Positions 1-7,949 of a stretch of DNA of 64,000 nt are shown here, piece after piece. How positions within the stretch are numbered: the stretch's first letter is position 1; every line of letters begins with the position of its first letter. A program made the translations under genes and the position numbers. The notes under the pieces are model-generated. The model was not told the DNA's origin. It saw nothing but the letters and a program-made list of their open reading frames with translations, and did no database searches. The stretch covers positions 20,379-84,378 of the forward strand of contig NZ_FMCU01000023.1 of the NCBI RefSeq assembly GCF_900091525.1, read 5' to 3'. The stretch comes from Micromonospora matsumotoense (GTDB taxonomy: Bacteria; Actinomycetota; Actinomycetes; Mycobacteriales; Micromonosporaceae).

Positions 1-465
1 TTCGACCCGTTCCATGACCTGAACCTATTGGCCGACGAAATCCTCGGTGGACGGCGGCTGCCGCAGACGATGCCGATGGACTGCTACCGACACGGCGACG
101 CGCTCCACCTGCACTTCGACATGCCCGGCATCGACGTGGAAACCCTCGACGTCACCCAGGAGAGCAACACGCTGACCGTGCGAGCCCTCCGCAACGCCAC
201 CGCGCCCGAGGACGCCACCTTCCTGGTCGACTAGCGCTCCGGCAGGTCCTACGCCCGCCAGCTGATCGTCGGCGACGGCCTGAGCCTCGACGCGATCGTG
301 GCGAACTACCAGGATGGCGTGCTCACGTTGACCATCCCCGTCGCCGAGCAGGCTCAGCCGCGTCGGATCGACGTGAGTACCGGCGAGGACAGCACTCGCG
401 ACCGCCATGAGGCGATCGAAGGGTCGGCCCCCGAGACCGACCGGCTGGTCAGGACCGCGGGCTGA
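1..465 (+). pseudogene. Hsp20-family small heat-shock protein, 5'-partial, in-frame stop
   Basis: Frame 1 is open from the window edge and reads as an alpha-crystallin small heat-shock protein: FDPFHDLN near the N-terminus, then MPMDCYR, HFDMPGID and NTLTVRA. A TAG at 232-234 interrupts it. The same frame continues with RSGRSYARQLIVGDGL and DGVLTLTIPVAEQ, the conserved end of the domain, to a TGA at 463-465. A family protein would normally have Glu where the TAG lies, so a point mutation explains the break. The true start is upstream of the window. Stop-codon readthrough is possible but not indicated. It joins a run of decayed genes on this edge. Confidence 0.8.
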
Positions 466-527
466 CCCGGGCCACCTCCCACCCCCGCTACAGAGACCGC
501 CGAGCAAGCGCCCGGACCAGGCCGGCA

Positions 528-1677
528 CGACGTAAGTGGATCACCGCCTTCAAGTTCCCCGCCGCCCAGAAGATCACCGTGCTGCGCGCCGTGCAGTGGA
601 GCGTGGGCCGCACCGGCGTGATCGCCCCGCGCGCCGTCCTCGACCCGGTGGACGTCGCCGGCACCACCATCACCTACGCCACCCTGCACAACCCGGCCGA
701 CATCGCCCGCCGCGGCCTGATGCTCGGAGACCACGTCATCGTCTACCGAGCCGGCGACGTCATCCCCCGCGTCGAAGGCGCGGTCGCCGGCCTCCGCACC
801 GGCACCGAACAGCCCATCGACATCCCCGAACTCTGCCCCGCGCTGCGGCGGCGGCATCGACCGCAGCCAGGAACGCTGGCGCTGCGCGCGGGGACGCGCC
901 TGCGGCCAGAAAGAAGCGATCCGGTACGCCGTCGCCCGCGACGCACTCGACATCGACGGCCTCGGCGAGAAGATCATCGTGCAACTCGTCGACAAAGGGC
1001 TGATCGAGGACTTCGCCGACCTGTTCACCCTCACCCACGATCAACTGCTCACCCTGGACCGCATGGGCGCCAAGAGCGCCGACAACCTCACCGCCGCCAT
1101 CGAGACGGCCAAGACCAAACCCCTCAATCGCGTCTTCTGCGCCCTCGGCGTCCTGGGCACCGGCCGTTCCATGTCGCTACGCATCGCCGCGCACTTCGGC
1201 TCCATGCACGCCATCCGAGACGCCGACGCCGTCGCTCTCGCGCAGGTCAACGGCATCGGCAACGACAAGGCCCCCGTGATCGTCCAGGAACTGGCCGAGC
1301 TTGCCCCGACCATCGACAAGCTCATCGCCGCAGGTGTGAACATGAGCCAACCCGGCTTCGTTCCCCCGGCTTCCACAGATGCGCAGACCGACGCGGAAAC
1401 GTCCGCCCAGAACGCGAAGAGCGAGCTGCCACTAGCGGGGCCGACCGTGGTGGTAACCGGCACGATGACCGGACCCCTCGCAGACCGATCCCGAACCGAA
1501 ATGACCGAACTGATCGCCCAAGCAGGGGGACGCGCATCCTCCAGCGTCTCTGCCCGCACCCACCTCGTCGTCGCCGGAGACAACGCCGGCAGCAAACACG
1601 ACAAGGCCCAAGCACTGGGCATCGAAACCATCACACCCGAGGAACTCGCCCACCGCCTCGCTGGACACCTGACGTGA
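528..1677 (+). pseudogene. ligA: NAD-dependent DNA ligase (ligA) remnant
   Basis: LigA seals nicks using NAD+. This remnant begins inside the protein, with KWITAFKFPAAQK (end of the adenylation domain), then the OB fold (YATLHNPADIARRG, DHVIVYRAGDVIPRVEGAV). The catalytic KxDG region is missing. The first Zn-binding motif reads CP then CGGGIDRSQERWRC only if one extra base near 842 is ignored, so a +1 frameshift splits the gene. Helix-hairpin-helix repeats (LGVLGTGRSM, VNGIGNDKA) and a BRCT domain (VVVTGTMTGPLADRSRTEM) follow to a TGA at 1675-1677. The 5' truncation and the frameshift together rule out ligase function. Confidence 0.85.
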
Positions 1678-1786
1678 GAAGCGGTGCGTGACCGGCCCGA
1701 GTCTTCGCCTGTTCCCTGGGCGGGGCACACGAGGAACGGTGCGCGCCTCTGAAAGATCAGCTGTACCTAAGCCGTACCCCGACACT

Positions 1787-2171
1787 GGCATGCCTCGACG
1801 ATCATCAAGGCAGCGCCGCCCGCGACTGCGTCCACGACCAGTTCACCGCCGGAGCCCGGCTGCTGCGCCGCGCGTCCTACAACGCCGCCGCTGGCTGCCG
1901 GCTCGCCGCCGCACTCGCGCAGCCCGCCCAGCCCGCCGGGTTCATGCAGTGGCGGATGCCGGCAGCGGCGGTCATCCCCCGCTAGGACTTCCGACGCTCC
2001 GACCACATCGGCACGCCTTCCGTGGAGCGACCGGCGCTGGCCAACTCCGGTCATCGGGGCCAGTCGAGTCACGCCTCGGGCACGCCGACGTCGCGGGCGT
2101 AGGTGACCGCTTCCTGTCGCCCGATGTCGTCGCCTCGGGGATAGGTGAAGACACGGCCGGCGAACACGACC
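1787..2171. repeat. Long direct repeat, left copy
   Basis: About 385 bp that match 57981-58362 in the same orientation, roughly 94% identical by eye. Weaker matching extends upstream: a shared GCGGGGCACACGAGGAACGG lies at 1720-1739 and 57917-57936. The right end of the match falls inside a minus-strand gene that is intact in the other copy and truncated here, next to a transposase tail. The two copies bracket almost the entire window. Confidence 0.85.
2051..2171 (-). pseudogene. Truncated 3' end of a conserved hypothetical gene
   Basis: Within the left repeat copy. It encodes the C-terminus of the protein that is whole at 58243-58677 (FAGRVFTYPRGDD, AVTYARDVGVPEA), but only the last ~40 codons remain. 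A TGA replaces the Gln codon four residues before LDWPR. The 5' side is cut by unrelated, transposase-like sequence. Non-functional. Confidence 0.7.
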
Positions 2172-2189
2172 GGGTCTGCTGCACCGATA

Positions 2190-2318
2190 GGTGACGCCAC
2201 CGTCATCTACTTCGACCTGTTCCTGGCAGCAGCGATCGTCACCGTACGTCAACTCATCCAGCGAGCGCGAACCCTCTACCGCTGGGACACTAGGCCCACC
2301 ACCCGCCGACTCAAGTAA
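2190..2318 (+). pseudogene. Probable transposase C-terminal remnant
   Basis: A short open frame reads DLFLAAAIVTVRQLIQRA then RWDTRPTTRRLK and a TAA at 2316-2318. This hydrophobic-then-basic tail resembles the C-terminus of actinomycete DDE transposases. No catalytic region, start or terminal repeat is visible. The assignment is by resemblance only. It abuts the truncated repeat copy. Confidence 0.4.
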
Positions 2319-2500
2319 CACCTATTGCCGGTGGCTCTCAGCAACTACTCCACCGACTTCGCAATGGCCCTGCGTCGGAGTGTGCCGGGTCATCGCCCAT
2401 GCGACGCCTCCTTCACAGTGGCGCATCTCTATATATATCCCGGTCCGCACGAGCGGGCAACCCAGGCTCCGGAAGCCGCCCGTCCGCGCCAGTGGACGCG

Positions 2501-2530
2501 TTGACGCCCCAACATTCGCTGACCTAGAGT
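2501..2530 (+). promoter_or_regulatory. Putative promoter of the StrR-like activator gene
   Basis: TTGACG (2501-2506) and TAGAGT (2525-2530) are separated by 18 bp, a reasonable sigma-70-type promoter. Transcription would start near 2537 and leave a ~65-nt leader before the ATG at 2602. The 2319-2600 gap otherwise holds only a short AT-rich tract near 2434; I see no gene in it. Confidence 0.4.
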
Positions 2531-2601
2531 CACGTTTCGACTACGCTAAGCACCCGGTGGGTGCCGCCTGTCCTCAATGATGTGCATTCCTGGAGGCATT
2601 G

Positions 2602-3636
2602 ATGTCCGCATTCTCGGATCAACAGCCGGCGTCGATCGTCGAGATCGACATCCGCACCCTGCTGCCGGCCGACTCACCGCGCTTCGCCATCGACGACGGG
2701 CACGCCCGTGCGCTCGCCGAGAGCGCGGCCGAGCTCCCGCCGATCCTGGTGCACCGGGCGACGCTGCGGGTGATCGACGGCATGCACCGGGTGCGGGCGA
2801 CGGAACTGCGTAATCGGTCCACGATCAGCGCGTGCTGGTTCGAGGGCGACGAGCACGCCGCGTTCCTGCTCGCGGTGGAGACCAACACCCGGCACGGCCT
2901 GCCGCTGACGAGCGACGAACGCCGGCAGGCCGCGCTGCGCATCCTGCGGATCAATCCACAGTGGTCGGACCGCAGCATCGCCGAGCGGACCGGCTGGAAC
3001 GCCACCAGCGTCGGCGTTCTGCGCCGGGAGACCACCGACCCGGACGCCCGGCCGGACGCGCGGGTTGGCCGGGACGGCCGGGTCCGCCCGTCCACCACCG
3101 CGGACGGGCGGCGGGTGGCGGCCGAAGTGATCGCGCGTGATCCAGCCGCCTCGCTGCGGGAGATCGCCCGGCAGGCCGGGATCTCGGTGGGCACGGCCCG
3201 GGACGTGCGTTTCCGGCTGGCGCAGGGGCGGCCGGTGGTGCCGGACGGCGACCCGGCGGTGGCCGCACCCGCCGACGACCGCAGCGGCGACGAGGCCGCG
3301 CAGGACTTCGCCCGCTCGGTCACGCTGTTCGCCGGGCTCCGCAACGACCCCTCGCTGCGGTTCAGCGAGAGCGGCCGGCTCGTGCTGCGCCGTCTGCACA
3401 CCCAACTGCGGACGACCGAGGAGTGGAAACGCCTCGCCCCGGCCATCCCGCCGCACGGCCGCAGCGCGGTCGCGGAAATCCTGGCCGCCTGCGCCGAGGA
3501 CCTCAAGGGCATGGCGCAGGAGCTGCGCGTCGAGGCGAACCGGCCGGCGCCCGACGCGGCGCCGCCGGTCCGCCCGCGGTCCGTCAGGGTCGATCGTCCT
3601 CGGTCCGGGAGCTGGTCAGTCGCCCGTCCGGCCTGA
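2602..3636 (+). CDS. cmlR: StrR/ParB-like pathway-specific transcriptional activator
   Basis: Probable activator of the chloramphenicol cluster, 344 aa. The N-terminal ParB/Srx-type domain (DIRTLLP, VIDGMHRVRATEL, NTRHGLPLTSDERRQAAL) is followed by two helix-turn-helix segments (WSDRSIAERTGWNATSVGVL; AASLREIARQAGISVGTARD), the layout of StrR-type antibiotic activators. ATG 2602 has GGAGG five bases upstream; an in-frame TTG at 2599 is less likely. S. venezuelae carries a StrR-like activator (Sven0913) at the same end of its cluster. The gene converges on and overlaps the antiporter gene by 53 bp. Its likely target is the StrR-type palindrome at 17509-17537. The symbol is applied by synteny. 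Confidence 0.8.
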   Translation: MSAFSDQQPASIVEIDIRTLLPADSPRFAIDDGHARALAESAAELPPILVHRATLRVIDGMHRVRATELRNRSTISACWFEGDEHAAFLLAVETNTRHGLPLTSDERRQAALRILRINPQWSDRSIAERTGWNATSVGVLRRETTDPDARPDARVGRDGRVRPSTTADGRRVAAEVIARDPAASLREIARQAGISVGTARDVRFRLAQGRPVVPDGDPAVAAPADDRSGDEAAQDFARSVTLFAGLRNDPSLRFSESGRLVLRRLHTQLRTTEEWKRLAPAIPPHGRSAVAEILAACAEDLKGMAQELRVEANRPAPDAAPPVRPRSVRVDRPRSGSWSVARPA

Positions 3637-4915
3637 CCGCGGCGCGGTCGCGTTCCGCCCTCGCCCACTCCTCGGCCAGCGCCCGGAGATCCGCATCGAC
3701 GATCCGGCTCGGGTACGTCCAGCGCAGCAGCGGCGCGGTCATCGCGGTGGTGACCAGCGCCATCACGACCATCAGGGAGTACAGGTCGGTGTCCAGCAGC
3801 CCGGCCTGTAGCCCCACCCCGAGGATGATCAGCTCGGTGAGGCCGCGGGTGTTCATCAGGATGCCCAGGGTGGCCGACGACCGGCCGGGCTGGCCCGCGA
3901 GCCGCGCGCCGAGGTAGGCGCCGCCCAGCTTGCCGCCGATCGCCACCAGCAGGATCAGGCCCATCTCGCCGACGCCGGTCCAGTCCACCGTGCTCAGATC
4001 GACCTTCAGCCCGGCCACCGTGAAGTACGCCGGGAGCAGCACCCAGGTGATCGCCTCGAACCGGCCGGTGACCGCGGCTCGCAGCCGCTCGGTGCCCCGC
4101 CGCGGCACGATCGCCCCGGCCAGGAACGCCCCGAAGATGAAGTGCAGCCCGAACCACTCGCTCAACGCCCCGGAGACCAGCAGCAGAACGGTCAGCACGG
4201 CCAACGGCGCGGCGCCCGGCCCCCGCTCGCCGGTGCCGGTGCCGCGCGGCTCCCGGGCCACCAGGAACCGGCCGAGCAGCGGGCGCACCACGGTCACCAT
4301 CACGATCGCGTACGGCAGGACCAGCAGCACCTGCCAGGAACTCTGGCTGCCCGCGATCGTGAGCACGGCCGCGAGCAGCAGCCAGGCGGCGACGTCACCG
4401 ACCGCGGCGGACGCCATCGCCAGCGCACCGATCCGGGTGTGCTGGATGCCCCGGTCCTTCAGGATCCGGGCCAGCACCGGGAACGCCGTGATCGACATGG
4501 CCGCGCCGATGAACAGCAGGAACCCGAGCCGGTCGCCCATCGCGTGCTCGTTCCACAGCCACACCGCCAGCAGCACGCCGAGCCCGAACGAGCAGACCAT
4601 CGACCCGACCGACACGCCGAACGCGGCGCGCTTGTTGCCGCGCAGCAGCCGATGATCGAGTTCCAGCCCGACCAGGAACATGAACAGCGCGACGCCCAGA
4701 TAGCCGAGCGTGCTGAGCATCGGCCGGACGTCCGCAGGGAAGATCGTGCCGGAGATCGCGCCGTGGAACAGCGTCGGCCCGAGCAGGATTCCGGCCAGGA
4801 TCTCGCCCAGCACGGCCGGCTGGCCGAACCGCCGGGCGACGTGTCCGAGCACGTGCGCGAGCCCGAGGACCAACGCCAGACCGGCCATTATCATGGCCGT
4901 TTGGTGGGTGGACAT
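3584..4915 (-). CDS. Cation:proton antiporter (CPA2-type Na+/H+ exchanger)
   Basis: 443-aa integral membrane protein with about 12 hydrophobic helices, including LGEILAGILLGPTLF, LGYLGVALFMFLVGLEL and FGLHFIFGAFLAGAIVPRRG. These are hallmarks of monovalent cation:proton antiporter-2 carriers. It would exchange protons for Na+ or K+ at the cell membrane. ATG 4915 is preceded by GAAGGAG; an upstream in-frame start at 5068 would run into the exporter leader. It is divergent from the MFS exporter gene. S. venezuelae has a Na+/H+ antiporter (Sven0915) beside its cluster whose deletion affects chloramphenicol production, so a supporting role in export or homeostasis is inferred. Confidence 0.8.
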   Translation of the reverse strand: MSTHQTAMIMAGLALVLGLAHVLGHVARRFGQPAVLGEILAGILLGPTLFHGAISGTIFPADVRPMLSTLGYLGVALFMFLVGLELDHRLLRGNKRAAFGVSVGSMVCSFGLGVLLAVWLWNEHAMGDRLGFLLFIGAAMSITAFPVLARILKDRGIQHTRIGALAMASAAVGDVAAWLLLAAVLTIAGSQSSWQVLLVLPYAIVMVTVVRPLLGRFLVAREPRGTGTGERGPGAAPLAVLTVLLLVSGALSEWFGLHFIFGAFLAGAIVPRRGTERLRAAVTGRFEAITWVLLPAYFTVAGLKVDLSTVDWTGVGEMGLILLVAIGGKLGGAYLGARLAGQPGRSSATLGILMNTRGLTELIILGVGLQAGLLDTDLYSLMVVMALVTTAMTAPLLRWTYPSRIVDADLRALAEEWARAERDRAAVRPDGRLTSSRTEDDRP

Positions 4916-4949
4916 GGACACTCCTTCTCGGTGGGTCGAGGGCGCTGCT

Positions 4950-5021
4950 ATGTTGGAGGGCATGTCGAGTCGCGAGGCAGAGAGAATCCAGCCACCGGTG
5001 ATCCGGTGGCTGAGCGCGTAA
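4950..5021 (+). CDS. Putative leader peptide upstream of the exporter gene
   Basis: A 23-codon ORF starting MLEGMSSRE and ending QPPVIRWLSA, with TAA at 5019-5021. ATG 4950 has GAGGG seven bases upstream; an internal ATG at 4962 has its purine run too close. The final third of the ORF overlaps a perfect hairpin (4990-5011). It sits 85 bp before an exporter of a drug that targets the ribosome. Leader-peptide attenuation is known for the chloramphenicol exporter gene cmlA of Tn1696; applying it here is inference. There is no homology evidence for the peptide itself. Confidence 0.5.
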   Translation: MLEGMSSREAERIQPPVIRWLSA

Positions 5022-5089
5022 CCCGCTGACGACCCTGTCGTCGCGTCTCCGTCACGGATCCACCGCATCGCCTTCCGTTTACTGCGATG
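4990..5089 (+). promoter_or_regulatory. Mutually exclusive hairpins, candidate attenuator
   Basis: Three pairings can be drawn. A perfect 9-bp stem joins AGCCACCGG (4990-4998) to CCGGTGGCT (5003-5011) across a TGAT loop. GATCCGGTGG (5000-5009) can instead pair with CCACCGCATC (5060-5069), one mismatch. CATCGC (5066-5071) can pair with GCGATG (5084-5089), just before the exporter ribosome-binding site (TTGGAGA). The first and second exclude each other, as do the second and third. This 1:2/2:3/3:4 arrangement is typical of attenuators. No folding energies were computed. Confidence 0.45.
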
Positions 5090-5106
5090 TTGTTGGAGAT
5101 CTCTTC

Positions 5107-6315
5107 ATGCCATTCGCCATTTACGTTCTCGGGCTCGCCGTGTTCGCCCAGGGAACGTCGGAATTCATGCTGTCCGGGTTGGTCGAGGCCATGGCCGCCG
5201 ACCTGGGCGTGTCCATCCCGGCCGTCGGTTCGCTGACCTCGGCCTTCGCCGTCGGCATGATCGTCGGTGCCCCGCTGGTCGCGATGCTGAGCCTGCGGTG
5301 GCCGCGCCGCCGGGCGCTGCTGGCCTTCCTCGTCACCTTCCTTCTCGCCCACGTCGTCGGCGCGCTCACCGGCAGCTTCGAGGTCCTGTTCGTCACCCGG
5401 GTGATCGCCGCGCTGGCCAACGCCGGTTTCCTCGCCGTCGGCCTGGCGACCGCGGCGGCGATGGCCGGGCCACAGGCCAAGGGCCGGGCCACCTCGGTGC
5501 TGCTGAGCGGGGTCACCCTCGCCTGCGTCGCGGGCGTCCCGCTCGGTGCGGTGCTCAGCGAGATGTGGGGCTGGCGGTCCGCGTTCTGGGCCGTCGCGAT
5601 CATCTCCGCCCCGGCGGTTGTCGCGGTGCTCTGGTCCGTACCGGCGACGCCCGTCGATCTGAACGCCCCCAGCGCCCGGCACGAGTTGCGGGTGCTGCGC
5701 TCGCCCCGGCTGATCACCGTTCTGGCTCTCGGTGCGCTGGTCAACGGCGCCACGTTCTGCTCGTTCACCTACCTCTCACCGGTCATCACCAACGTGACCG
5801 GGCTGGGCACCAACTGGGTGCCGGCCGCGCTGGCGCTGTTCGGCATCGGATCGTTTGTCGGCGTCAACATCGGCGGCCGGCTGGCCGACACCCGTCCGGG
5901 TGAGGCGCTGGCGGTCGGCGGCGCGGCGCTGCTGACCGGCTGGCTGCTGTTCGCGCTCACCGCCGGGAACCCGGTGCTGGCGCTGATCTTCGTGTTCCTC
6001 CAGGGCGTTCTCTCGTTCGGTGTGGGTTCCACGCTGATCGCGCAGTCGCTGTACACGGCGTCGAGCGCGCCCACGATGGCCGGCGGTTTCGCCACCGGCG
6101 CGCTGAACGTCGGCGCGGCGGCCGGGCCCGCCCTGGGCGGTCTCGCGCTGGCCGCCGACCACGGCTACCGATCGCCGCTGGTGGTGAGCGCCCTGCTGGT
6201 GCTCGCCGCGCTGCTGCTGGCCGGGGTGGCCCGCGCCACCGGCGTCACCGGCCGGAACGCCGGCGCCGCGCCCGAGGAGAGCCCGGCCGGAAGCCCGGTG
6301 CAGGCAGCTTCCTGA
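5107..6315 (+). CDS. cmlF: MFS chloramphenicol-type exporter (Cmx/CmlR family)
   Basis: 402-aa major facilitator with 12 hydrophobic segments. It opens FAIYVLGLAVFAQGTSEFML, characteristic of DHA1 drug:H+ antiporters of the actinobacterial chloramphenicol-resistance group, and has the loop motif GRLADTRPGEAL. It should expel chloramphenicol, giving self-resistance and secretion. ATG 5107 follows TTGGAGA. A leader ORF and alternative hairpins upstream suggest ribosome-mediated induction. It is divergent from the antiporter gene and converges on the DAHP synthase gene with a terminator hairpin between. The symbol follows the S. venezuelae cluster layout. Confidence 0.85.
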   Translation: MPFAIYVLGLAVFAQGTSEFMLSGLVEAMAADLGVSIPAVGSLTSAFAVGMIVGAPLVAMLSLRWPRRRALLAFLVTFLLAHVVGALTGSFEVLFVTRVIAALANAGFLAVGLATAAAMAGPQAKGRATSVLLSGVTLACVAGVPLGAVLSEMWGWRSAFWAVAIISAPAVVAVLWSVPATPVDLNAPSARHELRVLRSPRLITVLALGALVNGATFCSFTYLSPVITNVTGLGTNWVPAALALFGIGSFVGVNIGGRLADTRPGEALAVGGAALLTGWLLFALTAGNPVLALIFVFLQGVLSFGVGSTLIAQSLYTASSAPTMAGGFATGALNVGAAAGPALGGLALAADHGYRSPLVVSALLVLAALLLAGVARATGVTGRNAGAAPEESPAGSPVQAAS

Positions 6316-6336
6316 CCGGCACCCTCCGATGTGTTC

Positions 6337-6369
6337 GGTGGTCCGTCCAGCACGCGAGGACGGGCCACC
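6337..6369. terminator. Bidirectional terminator hairpin
   Basis: GGTGGTCCGTCC (6337-6348) pairs with GGACGGGCCACC (6358-6369) with one G-U, giving a 12-bp stem and 9-nt loop between convergent genes. There is no U-tract, as is common in actinomycetes. Confidence 0.65.
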
Positions 6370-6392
6370 GGCCCGGCACACGCGGCGCATCC

Positions 6393-7571
6393 TCAGAGCA
6401 GCGACAGGAACAGCGCGACCATCTCCGTCGCCTGCCGGGGGTTCAGCCGCGGGTCGCAAGTGGACCGGAAGTCGGTGAACCGGGGCGGCTGCGCCAGCTC
6501 CGACACGCACTCGGTGACCGGGTCGGGGGTCAGCTCCAGGTGCAGGCCCGCGGGCCATTCCCGGTGGCGGCGCAGCGTCCGGACGAACGACTCGACCTCG
6601 GCGTGCATCCGTTCGACCAAGCGGGTCTTCTGGCCGTTGATCTTCAGGCCGTTGCCGTGCATCGGGTCGCAGAGCCAGACCGCCGGCGAGCCGTGCCGGT
6701 GGACCGCCTCGACGACCGGCGGCAGCAGCCGGTCCACGTCCTTCGCGCCGAACCGGACGATGAACGTCAGCCGCCCGGGGATGCCCTCCGGGTTCAGCGA
6801 CCGGCTCAGCGCGACCGCGTCGTCCGGCGACACCGACGGGCCCAGCTTGACGCCGATCGGGTTGTGCACGGCCCGGCTGAGCGCGACGTGCGCGCCGTCG
6901 TGGGCGCGGGTCCGCTCGCCGATCCAGCCGAAATGGGTGGAACCGCTGTACACGCCGTGCGCGCCGAGCCGCACGAGCGGCCGTTCGTACGGCAGCAGCA
7001 ACAACTCGTGCGAGGTGTAGACCCGTTCCAGGACGGGCCGCTGCGACCAGGACCGCCGGACCTCGTCCAGCACGAGCCGGGAGCACTCGTACGCGGTGAG
7101 CAGCCGCCGCGGCTGCGGGGTCCGGCCCACCGGCTCGAACTCCGGCTCGTTCACCGCGTCGCCGCAGTAGCTGGGCATCTGCCGCCGCGAGCCGGTCTCC
7201 TCGGTCTCGAACGGCGACGAGCGCGGCTTGCCGTACTGCCCGGCGATCCGGCCGATGGTCACCGCGGGCAGCCCGCTGCCGGACCGCATGATCGCGGCCA
7301 GGCCCTGCAGGTTGTCCACCTTCTGCCGGACCAGTTCCGGTACGGCCTCGTGGAAGCGCTCCGCGCAGTCACCGCCCTGGAGCAGCAGCGCCGAACCGCG
7401 GGCGACCAGATCCATCCCGCCGGTCAGCTCGACGATCTCCGGCTCGGTGGCGAGCACGGGCCGCTCAGTCAGCTCCCGTTCCGCCTCCTCCAGCGCCACC
7501 GGATCCGGCCAGTGGGGCTGTTGCGCCGCGCTCCGCCCGGTCAGGGTGGTGAGCGTCGTGGTCGCGGTCAT
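6393..7571 (-). CDS. cmlE: Class II (plant-type) DAHP synthase
   Basis: Condenses phosphoenolpyruvate and erythrose-4-phosphate to DAHP, the first shikimate-pathway step, here feeding chorismate to antibiotic synthesis. The 392-aa protein shows class II motifs: GGDCAERF, GRIAGQYGKPR, SHELLLLPYE, CDPMHGN and STCDPRLNPRQ. The length is slightly short for the family, which fits a dedicated copy lacking some regulatory insertions. ATG 7571 has GGAGGGG eight bases upstream. It is the last gene of the leftward operon, 66 bp after the mutase gene. Its product bias toward secondary metabolism is inferred from position. Confidence 0.9.
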   Translation of the reverse strand: MTATTTLTTLTGRSAAQQPHWPDPVALEEAERELTERPVLATEPEIVELTGGMDLVARGSALLLQGGDCAERFHEAVPELVRQKVDNLQGLAAIMRSGSGLPAVTIGRIAGQYGKPRSSPFETEETGSRRQMPSYCGDAVNEPEFEPVGRTPQPRRLLTAYECSRLVLDEVRRSWSQRPVLERVYTSHELLLLPYERPLVRLGAHGVYSGSTHFGWIGERTRAHDGAHVALSRAVHNPIGVKLGPSVSPDDAVALSRSLNPEGIPGRLTFIVRFGAKDVDRLLPPVVEAVHRHGSPAVWLCDPMHGNGLKINGQKTRLVERMHAEVESFVRTLRRHREWPAGLHLELTPDPVTECVSELAQPPRFTDFRSTCDPRLNPRQATEMVALFLSLL

Positions 7572-7637
7572 CGTGTGTTCCCCTCCGCCCGCCGTGCGAG
7601 GTCGCCGGCCGGGCTGTCGTCGGTGGTCGTACGGGGA

Positions 7638-7949
7638 TCAGCGACGGCCCTCGGCGGCCGGTAGCTCCCGGCTCATCTCGGCGTCCTCCACGCGGCACAT
7701 CTCGGCGATGATCGCGTCGTACAGGTTGGCCAGGAACGCCTGGTCCAGGCCGTGTTCGGCGGCGTACCGGGCGGCACGCTCCTTGACCAGGCCGATCCGG
7801 CCGGGCTGCATCATCGGTACGTCGTGCCGGGACTTGGCCCGGGCGATGCGCACGCCGCAGTCGAGGCGGCGGCGCAGCGTGTCCAGCAGCGTCCCGTCCA
7901 GGACGTCGAGTTCCGCGCGCAGCCGGTGCAGCTCGTCATGCTCGGTCAT
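7638..7949 (-). CDS. cmlD: 4-amino-4-deoxychorismate mutase (AroQ-type)
   Basis: 103-aa all-helical chorismate-mutase-like protein (LRAELDVLDGTLLDTLRRRL, RIARAKSRHDVPMMQPGRI, LYDAIIAEMCRVEDAEM). In p-aminophenylalanine pathways this enzyme rearranges 4-amino-4-deoxychorismate to 4-amino-4-deoxyprephenate. Its place between the prephenate-dehydrogenase-like and DAHP synthase genes, with aminodeoxychorismate synthase in the same operon, favours the amino substrate over chorismate. ATG 7949 overlaps the cmlC stop (ATGA), implying coupled translation. Confidence 0.85.
   Translation of the reverse strand: MTEHDELHRLRAELDVLDGTLLDTLRRRLDCGVRIARAKSRHDVPMMQPGRIGLVKERAARYAAEHGLDQAFLANLYDAIIAEMCRVEDAEMSRELPAAEGRR

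Noticed and set aside
2535..2575. TTCGACTA-containing stretch as a StrR-type autoregulatory site before cmlR
   Set aside because: Only one half-site can be recognised and the second arm at the proper 11-bp spacing is missing.
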